A DNA stretch of 64,000 bases from Lachnoclostridium sp. An169 (GCF_002160525.1 NZ_NFKT01000006.1:62001-126000); one strand, 5' to 3'; counted from the stretch's first letter, positions 37,563 to 46,308 are shown. The notes: generated by a model from the letters alone, not told the origin. Program-made: numbers and translations.

Positions 37563-39080
37563 ATGTTGAACAGTCTGAAAAAAGAAGCGGGAATAACAAG
37601 AACAGAAAACGGGGCGGCGACATACCTGTCCACCGGATCCGAATGTCTGGATCTGTTTGCAGCAGCCGGAGCCCTCCGCTCTGCATCAGAAGAAGATATG
37701 ATCCGCCGTTTTATCCGTGCTTATGCCGAGGATGCTGCACTTGCGGTAAAAATACTGTTTTTTGCCAGAGATATCCGGGGCGGGCTTGGCGAGAGAAGAA
37801 CGTTCCGCGTGATATTCCGCTGGATGGCTGACCACGAGCCGGAGTCCGTCCGCAGGAATATTCCATGGGTTGCAGATTACGGAAGATTTGACGACCTGCT
37901 GGTTCTGTTGGGAACGGCGTGTGAACCGGATATGGTGTCCTACATAAAAGAACAGCTGAAAAATGACCTGGAGGTGCTGGAAGGAAACGGTCAGGTTTCC
38001 CTGCTTGGCAAATGGCTGCCCTCTGTAAATGCATCCTGCCGCAATACGGTAAAAACAGCAAAGAAACTTGCCCGGCTCCTGGGAATGAGCGAGGCAGAAT
38101 ACCGGAAAACATTGACAGTATTGCGCGCACGGATCCGGATTATTGAAAATAATCTCCGGGAGAAGGATTATACATTTGATTATGAGAAACAGCCGTCGAA
38201 AGCGCTGTACAAATATCGGAAGGCGTTTCTGCGAAACGACCGGGAGAGGTATGTCCAGTTCCTGGAAAAAGCGTCGGAAACATCCGGAACCATGCACACA
38301 GGCACACTCACACCGTATGATGTGATATCCCCGTTGATTTCTGCGTACGTTGGAACGGCATTTTGGGAAGAAAAGCGGCCGGAACCGGTATTTTCAGAAG
38401 AAGAGCGCCGTGCCATGGATGTGACGTGGAATGCGTTGGAAGATTTTACCGATGATGGAACAGGAAAAAGCCGGAACAGGAATGCCCTGGCTGTTGTGGA
38501 CGGTTCCGGTTCCATGTACTGGGGAGGAAAACCCCTCCCGGCGGCTGTGGCACAGTCGCTTGGAATTTATTTTGCCGAGCACTGCAAAGGTGTGTTTCAC
38601 AATCATTTTATCACGTTTGGAGCCAGACCGCAGCTGGTTGAGGTAAAAGGAAGGGACATTGTGGAAAAAGTGCGCTACTGTATGCAGTTTGACGACTGCA
38701 GCAATACGGATCTTATGAAGGTCTTTGAACTTCTGATCCGGACGGCGGTAAAATACCGGATTCCGAAAGAAGAGATGCCTGCAAGACTGTACATCATTTC
38801 AGATATGGAATTTGACTGCTGTCAGAATGTTTCCGTGACGAATTTCCAGGCTGCCCGGGAGCTGTTCCGGGAACATGGATATCAGATCCCGCAGATTGTT
38901 TTCTGGAATGTGCAGAGCCGGAACATTCAGCAGCCTGTCAGGGAGAATGAACAGGGCGCGGTACTGGTATCCGGGTGCAGTCCGCAGATCTTCGGCCTGC
39001 TGAAAAATGACCGGCTGGATCCCCGGCATTTTATGCTACAGGTGCTTTTGTCTGAGCGGTATGAGAAAATTACGGCATAA
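37563..39080 (+). CDS. DUF2828 family protein (Ro60/TROVE-like helical domain plus vWA)
   Basis: 505 residues. The N-terminal ~290 residues are helical, with RDIRGGLGERRTFRVIFRW near residue 68 and a following YGRFDDLL, as in DUF2828 proteins. The C-terminal half is a von Willebrand A domain with an intact MIDAS motif DGSGS (near residue 315), the ITFGARP strand, SDMEFD near 419 and PQIVFWNV near 444. The same order (helical ring plus vWA MIDAS) is found in Ro60, the RNA-quality-control protein that binds Y RNAs. It lies 33 bases after a structured RNA and 19 bases before rtcB, so a role in handling damaged or structured RNA is likely; this is inference. Start ATG 37563 follows GGAGGAG. Confidence 0.8.
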   Translation: MLNSLKKEAGITRTENGAATYLSTGSECLDLFAAAGALRSASEEDMIRRFIRAYAEDAALAVKILFFARDIRGGLGERRTFRVIFRWMADHEPESVRRNIPWVADYGRFDDLLVLLGTACEPDMVSYIKEQLKNDLEVLEGNGQVSLLGKWLPSVNASCRNTVKTAKKLARLLGMSEAEYRKTLTVLRARIRIIENNLREKDYTFDYEKQPSKALYKYRKAFLRNDRERYVQFLEKASETSGTMHTGTLTPYDVISPLISAYVGTAFWEEKRPEPVFSEEERRAMDVTWNALEDFTDDGTGKSRNRNALAVVDGSGSMYWGGKPLPAAVAQSLGIYFAEHCKGVFHNHFITFGARPQLVEVKGRDIVEKVRYCMQFDDCSNTDLMKVFELLIRTAVKYRIPKEEMPARLYIISDMEFDCCQNVSVTNFQAARELFREHGYQIPQIVFWNVQSRNIQQPVRENEQGAVLVSGCSPQIFGLLKNDRLDPRHFMLQVLLSERYEKITA

Positions 39081-39099
39081 AGTCAGAAAGGGAAAAATC

Positions 39100-40314
39100 A
39101 TGTTTGAGATAAAAGGGAAAGTAAACACTGCCCTCTGCTATGCGTCCCTGGTGGAAGAGGAGGCAGTGGAGCAGATCCGCCGTATGTGCGATTATCCCAT
39201 AACGGAGGGGTCGCGGATCCGGATTATGCCGGATGTACATGCCGGAAAGGGATGCACCATCGGTACTACGATGACGGTTCGGGACAAAGTTGTGCCAAAT
39301 GTTGTCGGCGTGGACATCGGATGTGGGATGTACACGGTGAAACTGGCGGAAAAAGAGATAGATTTTGAAAAACTGGACGAGGCGGCGCACTTCATCCCCT
39401 CCGGGAAAAAGGTATGGGAAGGAAGACAGGAGCGGTTTGATCTGCAGGAGCTTTGCTGCTACCGGTATCTGAAAGATTCCAAAAGACTTCAGCGGAGCCT
39501 GGGGACTCTCGGGGGCGGCAATCATTTCATCGAGGTAGACCAGGCTTCCGACGGGACGAAATATCTGGTGATCCATTCCGGCAGCAGGAATCTGGGAAAA
39601 CAGGTGGCGGAGCTGTACCAGAAGCTTGCCATAGATCTGGATAAGGGAATCGGCGAGTATCTCGAAGCCAGAGAGGAACTTATCCGTACCTATAAAGAGC
39701 AGGGGAGAAGAAAAGAGATCCAGAACGCCTTAAAAGAGTTGAAATGGGATCAGGAGCAGAAGCAGTCAGAGATTCCGGAAGACCTCTGTTTCCTTTCCGG
39801 AAAATATATGGAGGAATACCTGCATGACGTGGAGATCTGCCAGAGATTTGCCGCGAGGAACCGGGAGAAGATGGCGGAGATTCTCCTCTCACGGACCGGG
39901 CTTCATGCAGTGGAGGCGGAGGCGTTTCATACAATCCACAACTACATTGACACAGAGGAGATGATCCTGCGGAAAGGCGCAATCGCAGCCCATGCCGGTG
40001 AGAAAGTACTGATCCCCGTCAACATGCGCGACGGTTCCGTACTTGCTGTGGGAAGGGGGAATCCGGAGTGGAACTACTCTGCACCTCATGGGGCAGGAAG
40101 AGTGATGTCGCGGACGAAAGCGAAAGAGACACTGGACATGGAGCAGTACCGGGAGATGATGGAGGGAATCTATACTACATCTGTTAATGAGAAGACACTG
40201 GACGAGGCGCCCATGGCATATAAGGCGCTGGGGGACATTATTGATGTGATCCATGAGGCTGTGGATGTAATCGAGGTACTGAAACCGGTTTATAATTTCA
40301 AGGCATCAGACTGA
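39100..40314 (+). CDS. rtcB: RNA-splicing ligase RtcB
   Basis: A 404-residue GTP- and Mn2+-dependent ligase joining 2',3'-cyclic phosphate (or 3'-phosphate) and 5'-OH RNA ends. Metal-binding landmarks are present: PDVHAGKGC near residue 45, GVDIGCGM near 70, HSGSRNLG near 158, and APHGAGRVMSR near 330, whose histidine is the expected guanylylation site (SHGAGR in E. coli). ATG 39100 follows GAAAGGG; the longer frame from 39007 lies inside the upstream gene. No RtcA cyclase, archease or sigma-54 RtcR gene is nearby; instead it sits with DUF2828, WYL proteins and an AAA ATPase. Confidence 0.95.
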   Translation: MFEIKGKVNTALCYASLVEEEAVEQIRRMCDYPITEGSRIRIMPDVHAGKGCTIGTTMTVRDKVVPNVVGVDIGCGMYTVKLAEKEIDFEKLDEAAHFIPSGKKVWEGRQERFDLQELCCYRYLKDSKRLQRSLGTLGGGNHFIEVDQASDGTKYLVIHSGSRNLGKQVAELYQKLAIDLDKGIGEYLEAREELIRTYKEQGRRKEIQNALKELKWDQEQKQSEIPEDLCFLSGKYMEEYLHDVEICQRFAARNREKMAEILLSRTGLHAVEAEAFHTIHNYIDTEEMILRKGAIAAHAGEKVLIPVNMRDGSVLAVGRGNPEWNYSAPHGAGRVMSRTKAKETLDMEQYREMMEGIYTTSVNEKTLDEAPMAYKALGDIIDVIHEAVDVIEVLKPVYNFKASD

Positions 40315-40338
40315 AAGGTTTTTCGGAACTAAATAGAA

Positions 40339-40344
40339 TATAAT
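40339..40344 (+). promoter_or_regulatory. -10 box of the second structured RNA
   Basis: A perfect TATAAT lies in the rtcB-AAA gap. Its expected +1, seven bases downstream, is A40351, the first base of a 15-bp closing stem. No good -35 is seen, so an activator may be needed. Confidence 0.5.
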
Positions 40345-40350
40345 TGTTAT

Positions 40351-40439
40351 AAGAGCCTGTTATGTGATAGAATAGGTGTGGCAGTGAGGAGAAAGATTTT
40401 TCTCCTGCTGTCATAACATGAATTACATAACAGGCTCTT
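40351..40439 (+). ncRNA. Candidate end-paired small RNA between rtcB and the AAA gene
   Basis: About 89 nt. AAGAGCCTGTTATGT (40351-40365) pairs perfectly over 15 bp with ACATAACAGGCTCTT (40425-40439), followed by TTT. Inside are an 11/9-nt internal loop, an 8-bp stem (40377-40384 with 40408-40415, G-U pairs included), a 2x1 bulge and an 8-bp stem AGGAGAAA/TTTCTCCT closed by GATT. The transcript would start and end exactly at the stem. The CTCTTT of the 3' arm can also pair with AAAGAG just downstream (40446-40451), suggesting a switch. Y-RNA-like sRNA, attenuator and MITE-like insertion are the three readings; the first two fit the -10 placement better. Confidence 0.55.
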
Positions 40440-40475
40440 TTACGGAAAGAGAATAAGAAAACAGGGAGGAAATTT

Positions 40476-41960
40476 ATGCCGGTTTACGACTTTAACAATA
40501 CACCGGAGCCGTCGAAAGAGGCTCAGTGTACGTATGAAATATTTTTTACCAGTGAGCATCAGGCGTCGGCGGAGCATCCGATTCTGGTTCTGGACAACAG
40601 TGCCGGAGCATTGCGGCATCACACCAACGGGATATTTAGCAATCCCATACGAAAGACTGCATTTGAATGTAAAAGTGAGGAGGGCACGGTAAGCGCGGAT
40701 ATCCGGAAGATTGATGCAAGGTTCGTGAGCCTTTTAAAATGGCTCGGTGAAAACCACATCAATGTGCGGCTCTCCGGAGCGGACATGCCGGACGGATACG
40801 CGGTCTACAAGATCCGCGAGACGGCTTTCGGTACAGGCTCAAAGCTTTCGGCGGAGGATGGATTTCTGCAGTATATGATTGAGCGTCTGCTCTCAAGCGA
40901 CGCCCCGCCGGAAGAACTGCCGGACGAGGAAGAAGAGGAGAGCGGCGACCGGATGAAGATCACAAGCATCCAGAGCATTACGGATTTCCTCAACTGTGCG
41001 GGAAGAACTCTGCCTGACAACATCCGCCTCTGGGCCAGGAGAAATCTGGCAGTAGCCCGCTCCAATGAAGTGTCGGCGGAGGAGAGACGTCATGCTCAGA
41101 GAGCCCTTTCCATTATGCTGAACATTCAGTGGAAGGGCAATTATTTCCCGCCGGTTGACCCGGATGAGGCGCGCAGGATTCTTGACGAGGAGCTGTACGG
41201 GATGGAGCGGGTGAAACAGCGGATTATCGAGACGATTATCCAGATCAACCGGACCCATACGCTTCCTGCTTACGGACTGCTGCTTATCGGTCCTGCCGGG
41301 ACGGGAAAATCACAGATTGCCTATGCGGTGGCGCGGATTCTGAAGCTGCCCTGGACGACGCTGGACATGAGTTCCATCAGTGATCCGGAACAGCTGACCG
41401 GAAGCTCCCGGATCTATGCCAACGCCAAGCCGGGGATCATTATGGATGCGTTTTCCATGGCGGGAGAGTCCAACCTGGTGTTTATCATCAATGAACTGGA
41501 CAAGGCTTCTTCGGGAAAAGAACACGGGAATCCCGCGGATGTGCTCCTGACGCTGCTTGACAATCTCGGATTTACCGACAATTATATCGAATGCATGATT
41601 CCCACGGTGGGTGTCTATCCGATTGCCACGGCCAACGACAAAGACCAGATCAGCGCTCCGCTTATGTCGCGTTTTGCCGTGATTGAGATCCCGGATTATA
41701 CTGTGGAGGAGAAGAAAGTCATTTTCTCCAGATATGCGCTTCCGAAAGTGCTGGGAAGGATCGGCATGCGGGAGAACGAGTGCACGCTGACAGAAGACGG
41801 GCTTGATGCTGTGATAGAACTTCACAGAAATACAAGCGGGATCCGTGACCTCGAGCAGGCTGCTGAACATCTTGCGGCAAATGCACTGTACCAGATCGAG
41901 GTAAAACATGTGAAGAAAGTGGTGTTTGACCGGAAGATGGTGCAGGAGCTGTTAGGCTGA
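40476..41960 (+). CDS. Lon-like AAA ATPase without protease domain
   Basis: 494 residues. The N-terminal ~160 residues are unassigned, ending in an acidic run. A helical segment follows, then DEELYGMERVKQRIIETI, the typical Lon lead-in, and the AAA core: Walker A GPAGTGKS near residue 272, Walker B-like VFIINELDKA near 333, sensor-1 ATAND near 386 and an arginine finger in PLMSRF. No Lon peptidase (Ser-Lys dyad) follows, and the Walker B has IINE rather than LLDE. Likely a remodelling ATPase acting on the RtcB/DUF2828 machinery or its RNP; this is inference from position. GGGAGGAAA precedes the start. Confidence 0.82.
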   Translation: MPVYDFNNTPEPSKEAQCTYEIFFTSEHQASAEHPILVLDNSAGALRHHTNGIFSNPIRKTAFECKSEEGTVSADIRKIDARFVSLLKWLGENHINVRLSGADMPDGYAVYKIRETAFGTGSKLSAEDGFLQYMIERLLSSDAPPEELPDEEEEESGDRMKITSIQSITDFLNCAGRTLPDNIRLWARRNLAVARSNEVSAEERRHAQRALSIMLNIQWKGNYFPPVDPDEARRILDEELYGMERVKQRIIETIIQINRTHTLPAYGLLLIGPAGTGKSQIAYAVARILKLPWTTLDMSSISDPEQLTGSSRIYANAKPGIIMDAFSMAGESNLVFIINELDKASSGKEHGNPADVLLTLLDNLGFTDNYIECMIPTVGVYPIATANDKDQISAPLMSRFAVIEIPDYTVEEKKVIFSRYALPKVLGRIGMRENECTLTEDGLDAVIELHRNTSGIRDLEQAAEHLAANALYQIEVKHVKKVVFDRKMVQELLG

Positions 41961-42011
41961 AGTTTAAAATAGCAAATGAAGATAGTAATAGAATCAGAGA
42001 AGGAGAAAAAA

Positions 42012-42941
42012 ATGAAAATCGCAGTAACTTATGACAATGGAAATGTATTTCAGCATTTTGGAAGAACGGAGTTTTTCAAAGTATACGAAGTTGAGGACAA
42101 TAAGATTGTTTCCAGTGAGATAATTGGTTCCAACGGCACCGGACACGGAGCTCTGGCCGGGCTTCTGGCGGACCAGTCTGTGGATGTGCTGATCTGCGGC
42201 GGTATCGGCGGCGGAGCCCAGGCAGCTCTCGCTGAGGCGGGGGTAGAACTGTGTGCCGGGGCACAGGGGAATACGGACGAGGCAGTAGAAGCCTACCTGA
42301 AAGGGGAACTGGTATCTTCCGGAGCGAACTGTGATCATCATCACGGGGAAGGACACTCCTGCGGGGATCATGAGGACGGACACGGCTGTGGAGGCCATGG
42401 AGAGGGACATTCCTGCGGAGGACACGGAGACGGACACTCCTGCGGCGGTCATGGGGAAGATCACTCCTGCGGAGAGAATAGCGGAGAAAACGACAGCTCC
42501 CACGCAGCCCTGACAGGACGCAATGTGGGAAAAACGTGCCGTACCCATTACAGAGGTACATTTAATGACGGCACACAGTTTGACTCTTCCTATGACCGCG
42601 GAGAGCCGCTGGAGTTCGTCTGCGGTGCCGGTCAGATGATCCGCGGGTTTGACGCTGCGGTGGCTGACATGGAAGTGGGGCAGGTAGTGGATGTTCATCT
42701 GATGCCGGAGGAGGCTTACGGCATGCCGGATCCCAATGCGGTCTTTACAGTAGAGATCGCGCAGCTTCCGGGCTCGGAGGATCTGACAGTGGGGCAGCAG
42801 GTCTATCTGTCCAACCAGTACGGACAGCCTTTCCCGGTCAAGGTAACGGCAAAGGAAGAGAAGACAATCACCTTTGACGCCAACCATGAGATGGCAGGAA
42901 AAGAGCTGAACTTCCGCATTGAACTGGTGGAAGTGAAATAG
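42012..42941 (+). CDS. NifX/NifB-like domain fused through a His/Cys/Gly-rich linker to an FKBP-type prolyl isomerase
   Basis: 309 residues from ATG 42012 (RBS AAGGAG). Residues 1-105 match the dinitrogenase Fe-Mo cofactor-binding (NifX/NafY) fold: FQHFGRTEFFKVYEVE, then GHGALAGLL and CGGIGGGAQ. Residues 108-155 are a metal-binding stretch built of repeats like GHSCGGHGEG. Residues about 173-309 are an FKBP domain with the SlyD-style IF insertion (FDSSYDRGEPLEFVCGAG, PEEAYGMPDPNAVFTVE). SlyD proteins carry His/Cys-rich tails for nickel; here the metal region sits in the middle. Probably a metal-carrying chaperone. No nif genes are in the window. Confidence 0.88.
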   Translation: MKIAVTYDNGNVFQHFGRTEFFKVYEVEDNKIVSSEIIGSNGTGHGALAGLLADQSVDVLICGGIGGGAQAALAEAGVELCAGAQGNTDEAVEAYLKGELVSSGANCDHHHGEGHSCGDHEDGHGCGGHGEGHSCGGHGDGHSCGGHGEDHSCGENSGENDSSHAALTGRNVGKTCRTHYRGTFNDGTQFDSSYDRGEPLEFVCGAGQMIRGFDAAVADMEVGQVVDVHLMPEEAYGMPDPNAVFTVEIAQLPGSEDLTVGQQVYLSNQYGQPFPVKVTAKEEKTITFDANHEMAGKELNFRIELVEVK

Positions 42942-42942
42942 T

Positions 42943-43683
42943 ATGGCACTCTATGCACTGGGTGATCTCCATCTCAGTTTTCAGGTGGATAAACCAATGG
43001 ATGTGTTCGGCAGTGTCTGGAAGCATCACGAGAGGAAGATAGAAAAATATGTCAGGAAAACGGTAAAGGACGAAGACACTCTCGTCCTTACCGGAGACCA
43101 TTCCTGGGGCAGGAAACTTCCGGAGTGCCGGGAAGATCTGGCTTTCATCGAAAATCTTCCCGGACGAAAGATCCTGCTCCGCGGGAACCATGACATGTTC
43201 TGGGATGAAAAAAAGACACCGGTTCTGAATAAGGAATATGAAGGGCGGCTTTTTTTTCTCCAGAATAATTTTGCCGTCTATAAGGATTATGCTCTGGTGG
43301 GGACGAAGGGGTTCACTTTTGAAGGACCTTTCTACCTGGACCGATGGGGGAATATTACGGGTTGGGATGAGGAGAGGGAAGCGCATGCAAAAAAACTGGT
43401 GGACCGGGAAATGAAGCGCCTCCGGGAGTCTTTCCGAAAGGCAGAAGAGGCGGGATACCGGAAATATATCATGTTTCTCCACTATCCGCCTACGAATATC
43501 CTGGAAGATACATCTCCGTTTACAGAGATCGCGGAAGAGTACCATGTCCACACGGTTGTGTATTCCCACTGCCATGGGGAAAGCCGGTTCGGAGACAGCA
43601 TCCGGGGCGAATACCGGGGCGTGCGTTATATGCTCGTGTCCGGGGATTATCTGAACTTCCGCCCGGCGTTGCTTCTCGAGTAA
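42943..43683 (+). CDS. Metallophosphoesterase family protein
   Basis: A 246-residue calcineurin-like phosphoesterase. The metal ligands are in order: GDLHLS at residue 6, GDHSWG near 49, GNHDMF near 81, HYPPTN near 185 and HCHG near 208. It starts one base after the NifX-FKBP stop, so the two are co-translated. Substrate is unknown. It converges with the DHHW gene, 8 bases away. Confidence 0.9.
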   Translation: MALYALGDLHLSFQVDKPMDVFGSVWKHHERKIEKYVRKTVKDEDTLVLTGDHSWGRKLPECREDLAFIENLPGRKILLRGNHDMFWDEKKTPVLNKEYEGRLFFLQNNFAVYKDYALVGTKGFTFEGPFYLDRWGNITGWDEEREAHAKKLVDREMKRLRESFRKAEEAGYRKYIMFLHYPPTNILEDTSPFTEIAEEYHVHTVVYSHCHGESRFGDSIRGEYRGVRYMLVSGDYLNFRPALLLE

Positions 43684-43691
43684 AATTCAGC

Positions 43692-44780
43692 TTATTTCAG
43701 CGTGGAACTGTTATTCAGCAGCAGGGTACTGTAGAGCATCAGTACATCCTTTCCGGAGAAATCTACGAACTGCCCCAACAGTTCCGGGCTGATATAGCGG
43801 ATGTCAATGAGCGTCACCCGGGAATAATCGCGGACGAGCAGTGGGATAATACTGCTTCCGAAAGAATCCCGGAAGACGATCAGCTCTTTCCCTTCAGGGG
43901 CATCCGGATTCTCGACGATCTGGAGCGCGCGGGCGCCGGAGAGAAACACATCGTACAGATCTTTGCTGTCCAGTTTGCTCATGTCATAGACTTCCGTGTA
44001 TTTTTCGCTTTCGCAGTCATATACCCTGCATTTGTCAAGAAGATCATTTTTCAGAACTGTGATATGATCCGGCTCCAGGGGCAGAGCCGCCTGTCCGCAG
44101 TACACGCCGTAGAAAGGGCGTGAGAGTGTGACAGGGGTAAAATCTTCCTCCGCAGGAGAAGCAACGCCAAGCGCCTCGCAGAGCCGGGATGCCGCAGGGA
44201 ACAGGGACTCCTGTTTCCAATGGGTATCTGTCCGGTAATAATCGTCTGCAGAGAGGACGTCCGTCAGGTCAATGTGCTCTGCCCAGGGCACTCCCTTACG
44301 TACCATGGAAAAGAGCGTTCCGTAATCCATGGAGAGCTGCCCGCAGGTTTCCGCCAGGTAATAATTCTTATCCGGAATAACTGCCATATAGACCCGGGAA
44401 TCCGCAAGATAAGAGTCATGCAGATATTCAAACCGTTCCAGGGCGTAAGAAACAGAGCCTTCCCGAAGCGGATATTCCTGCCGGGATGCCTGCCCTTTGG
44501 AAAGATAAATGCCGTTGTTGTCCTTCTGCCCCAGAACATAATAAGAAACCTCTGCCTTGACAGAGCGGAAGGCGTCACGCAGAGGAAACTGATCCACGGC
44601 ATATGCTTCAAAATCACTGATAAATTTTCCGCTTAAGAAACTCTGTGCCGTAAAATCGGGCATCTGCGCCAGAGAGCGGCGCTCTGCATCGGAAAATTCC
44701 CGGGACGGAGAGAACCAGACCGCTCCGGTAAGAACTGCCCACAGTATCATCACAGGGACAGCGTACCATATCTTTTTCAT
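43692..44780 (-). CDS. DHHW family protein (AlgX/AlgJ-like O-acetylation partner)
   Basis: 362 residues from ATG 44780 after GGAGGTGC. An N-terminal signal-anchor helix (residues 3-22) exports the rest. The SGNH-like catalytic signature appears as RTDTHWKQE near residue 180 (the DHHW motif), and FRDSFGSSIIPLL near 305 carries the likely serine. Such proteins accept acyl groups from an MBOAT partner and transfer them to polysaccharides or teichoic acids outside the membrane. The MBOAT gene is directly upstream in the same operon. Confidence 0.85.
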   Translation of the reverse strand: MKKIWYAVPVMILWAVLTGAVWFSPSREFSDAERRSLAQMPDFTAQSFLSGKFISDFEAYAVDQFPLRDAFRSVKAEVSYYVLGQKDNNGIYLSKGQASRQEYPLREGSVSYALERFEYLHDSYLADSRVYMAVIPDKNYYLAETCGQLSMDYGTLFSMVRKGVPWAEHIDLTDVLSADDYYRTDTHWKQESLFPAASRLCEALGVASPAEEDFTPVTLSRPFYGVYCGQAALPLEPDHITVLKNDLLDKCRVYDCESEKYTEVYDMSKLDSKDLYDVFLSGARALQIVENPDAPEGKELIVFRDSFGSSIIPLLVRDYSRVTLIDIRYISPELLGQFVDFSGKDVLMLYSTLLLNNSSTLK

Positions 44781-44833
44781 GCGCACCTCCTCGAAAAATT
44801 TCCCATGAAATATCTCATATTAAAACAGACGAT

Positions 44834-46270
44834 TTAAAATCTGAAATACAGAAACGGACTGAAAGATCCGTCTGCCAGATATCCGGTGCAGACGATCAAC
44901 AGTCCTGCCATGGCGAGCATCTGCAAAATCCCTGAAAATACCGATGCCGTCCCTTTTAAAATCCGCAGGGCGGACTTCCGCACAAGCGGAGTGGAGCCGA
45001 TGACGCCCAGGAGAAAAAGCAGGGCATAGCTTCTCAAGTAGTACAGTGTTTCACCGGAAACGACAGGCAGTCCGCCGAACCCGAACATACAGGCAAAATC
45101 CGATCCCGCCTGGGAGAGGCTCCCGGCATTGAAGAGCACAAATCCGAGCATCACTGCCAGCAGTACATAGCAGTGGCGGAGACAGGAAGTGATTATCTTT
45201 GCTGCCGTTTTTTTATCCGGATTTACAGGCGGATTTACAGTAAATCTTTCAGCAAATTTCTCAATCAGGAGCAGCACGGCGTAAAACAGCCCCCACAGTA
45301 CAAAATTCCAGGCTGCTCCATGCCAGAGCCCGGTGAGCATCCAAACCACAAGGATGTTGAACACCCATCGTTTTCTGCTGACCCTGCTGCCGCCAAGAGG
45401 AATGTACACATAATCCCGAAACCAGGTGCCCAGACTGATGTGCCAGCGGCGCCAGAATTCAGTGATGCTTCCGGACAGATAGGGATAGTTGAAATTCTCC
45501 AGGAACCGGAAGCCGAGAATCCGTCCGAGTCCGATGGCCATATCCGAGTAACCGGAAAAATCAAAATAGATATTCAGGGTAAATGCTGCGGCATACATCC
45601 AGTAAAAGAGCACAGAAGGCTCGGAACTTTCGCGGAACAGGCGGATCAGCAGGGCAAAGCTGTCTGCCAGGATGACCTTCTTTCCCAGGCCCGTCAGGAA
45701 ACGTTGAAGTCCCAGAGCCGCATCTTCCCAGCTGTGCGTGCGTCTGTCAAGCTCCCGCGCCACGTCCACATAGCGGACAATGGGACCGGCGATGAGCTGT
45801 GGAAAGAGGGAGACATAAGTGCCGAAGCGGATCAGATTTCGCTGTGCCGGAACCTCTCCCCGGTAAACGTCGATCGTATAACTTAATGACTGGAAAGTAT
45901 AGAAGCTGATGCCGACAGGAAGGGCGATTTTCAGCAGCGGAAGCCCCAGACCGGCGACAGTGTTAAAACTGCTGATGAAGAAATCTGCATATTTGAAGAT
46001 TCCCAGCAGCCCCAGACCGACCGCAGCAGAAAGGATCAGCCAGAATTTCTTCTGCCCCTGCGCCGGTGCATGTTCTATGGCAAGTCCGCACAGATAAAAT
46101 AAAAGGATGGTAAATACCATCAATGCAAGAAGACGCGGTTCTCCCCAGCCGTAGAAGAACAGGCTGGAGAGAAACAGAACCACATTTTTCCATTTCCGGG
46201 GACTGAGAAAATAGATCAGCAGTACCCCGGGAAGAAAATAGTATAAGAACGGGATGCTTGAGAAAACCAT
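44834..46270 (-). CDS. MBOAT family O-acyltransferase (AlgI/DltB-like)
   Basis: A 478-residue polytopic membrane protein. The conserved core SGYSDMAIGLGRILG and the segment FWRRWHISLGTWFRDYVYIP (about residues 270-290) are diagnostic, with the active-site histidine in MLTGLWHGAAWNF near 323. It carries acyl (usually acetyl) groups across the membrane for O-acetylation of a cell-surface polymer, passing them to the DHHW protein encoded just downstream. GGAG precedes ATG 46270. Confidence 0.92.
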   Translation of the reverse strand: MVFSSIPFLYYFLPGVLLIYFLSPRKWKNVVLFLSSLFFYGWGEPRLLALMVFTILLFYLCGLAIEHAPAQGQKKFWLILSAAVGLGLLGIFKYADFFISSFNTVAGLGLPLLKIALPVGISFYTFQSLSYTIDVYRGEVPAQRNLIRFGTYVSLFPQLIAGPIVRYVDVARELDRRTHSWEDAALGLQRFLTGLGKKVILADSFALLIRLFRESSEPSVLFYWMYAAAFTLNIYFDFSGYSDMAIGLGRILGFRFLENFNYPYLSGSITEFWRRWHISLGTWFRDYVYIPLGGSRVSRKRWVFNILVVWMLTGLWHGAAWNFVLWGLFYAVLLLIEKFAERFTVNPPVNPDKKTAAKIITSCLRHCYVLLAVMLGFVLFNAGSLSQAGSDFACMFGFGGLPVVSGETLYYLRSYALLFLLGVIGSTPLVRKSALRILKGTASVFSGILQMLAMAGLLIVCTGYLADGSFSPFLYFRF

Positions 46271-46308
46271 GAAAGGCTCCTTTCAGACTATTGTCAGGTC
46301 GTGGTTTA

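Noticed and set aside
42320-42480. Regularly spaced repeats resembling a CRISPR array
   Set aside because: The repeats are in frame inside the NifX-FKBP gene and encode His/Gly/Cys units; spacers are not unique and no cas gene is present.
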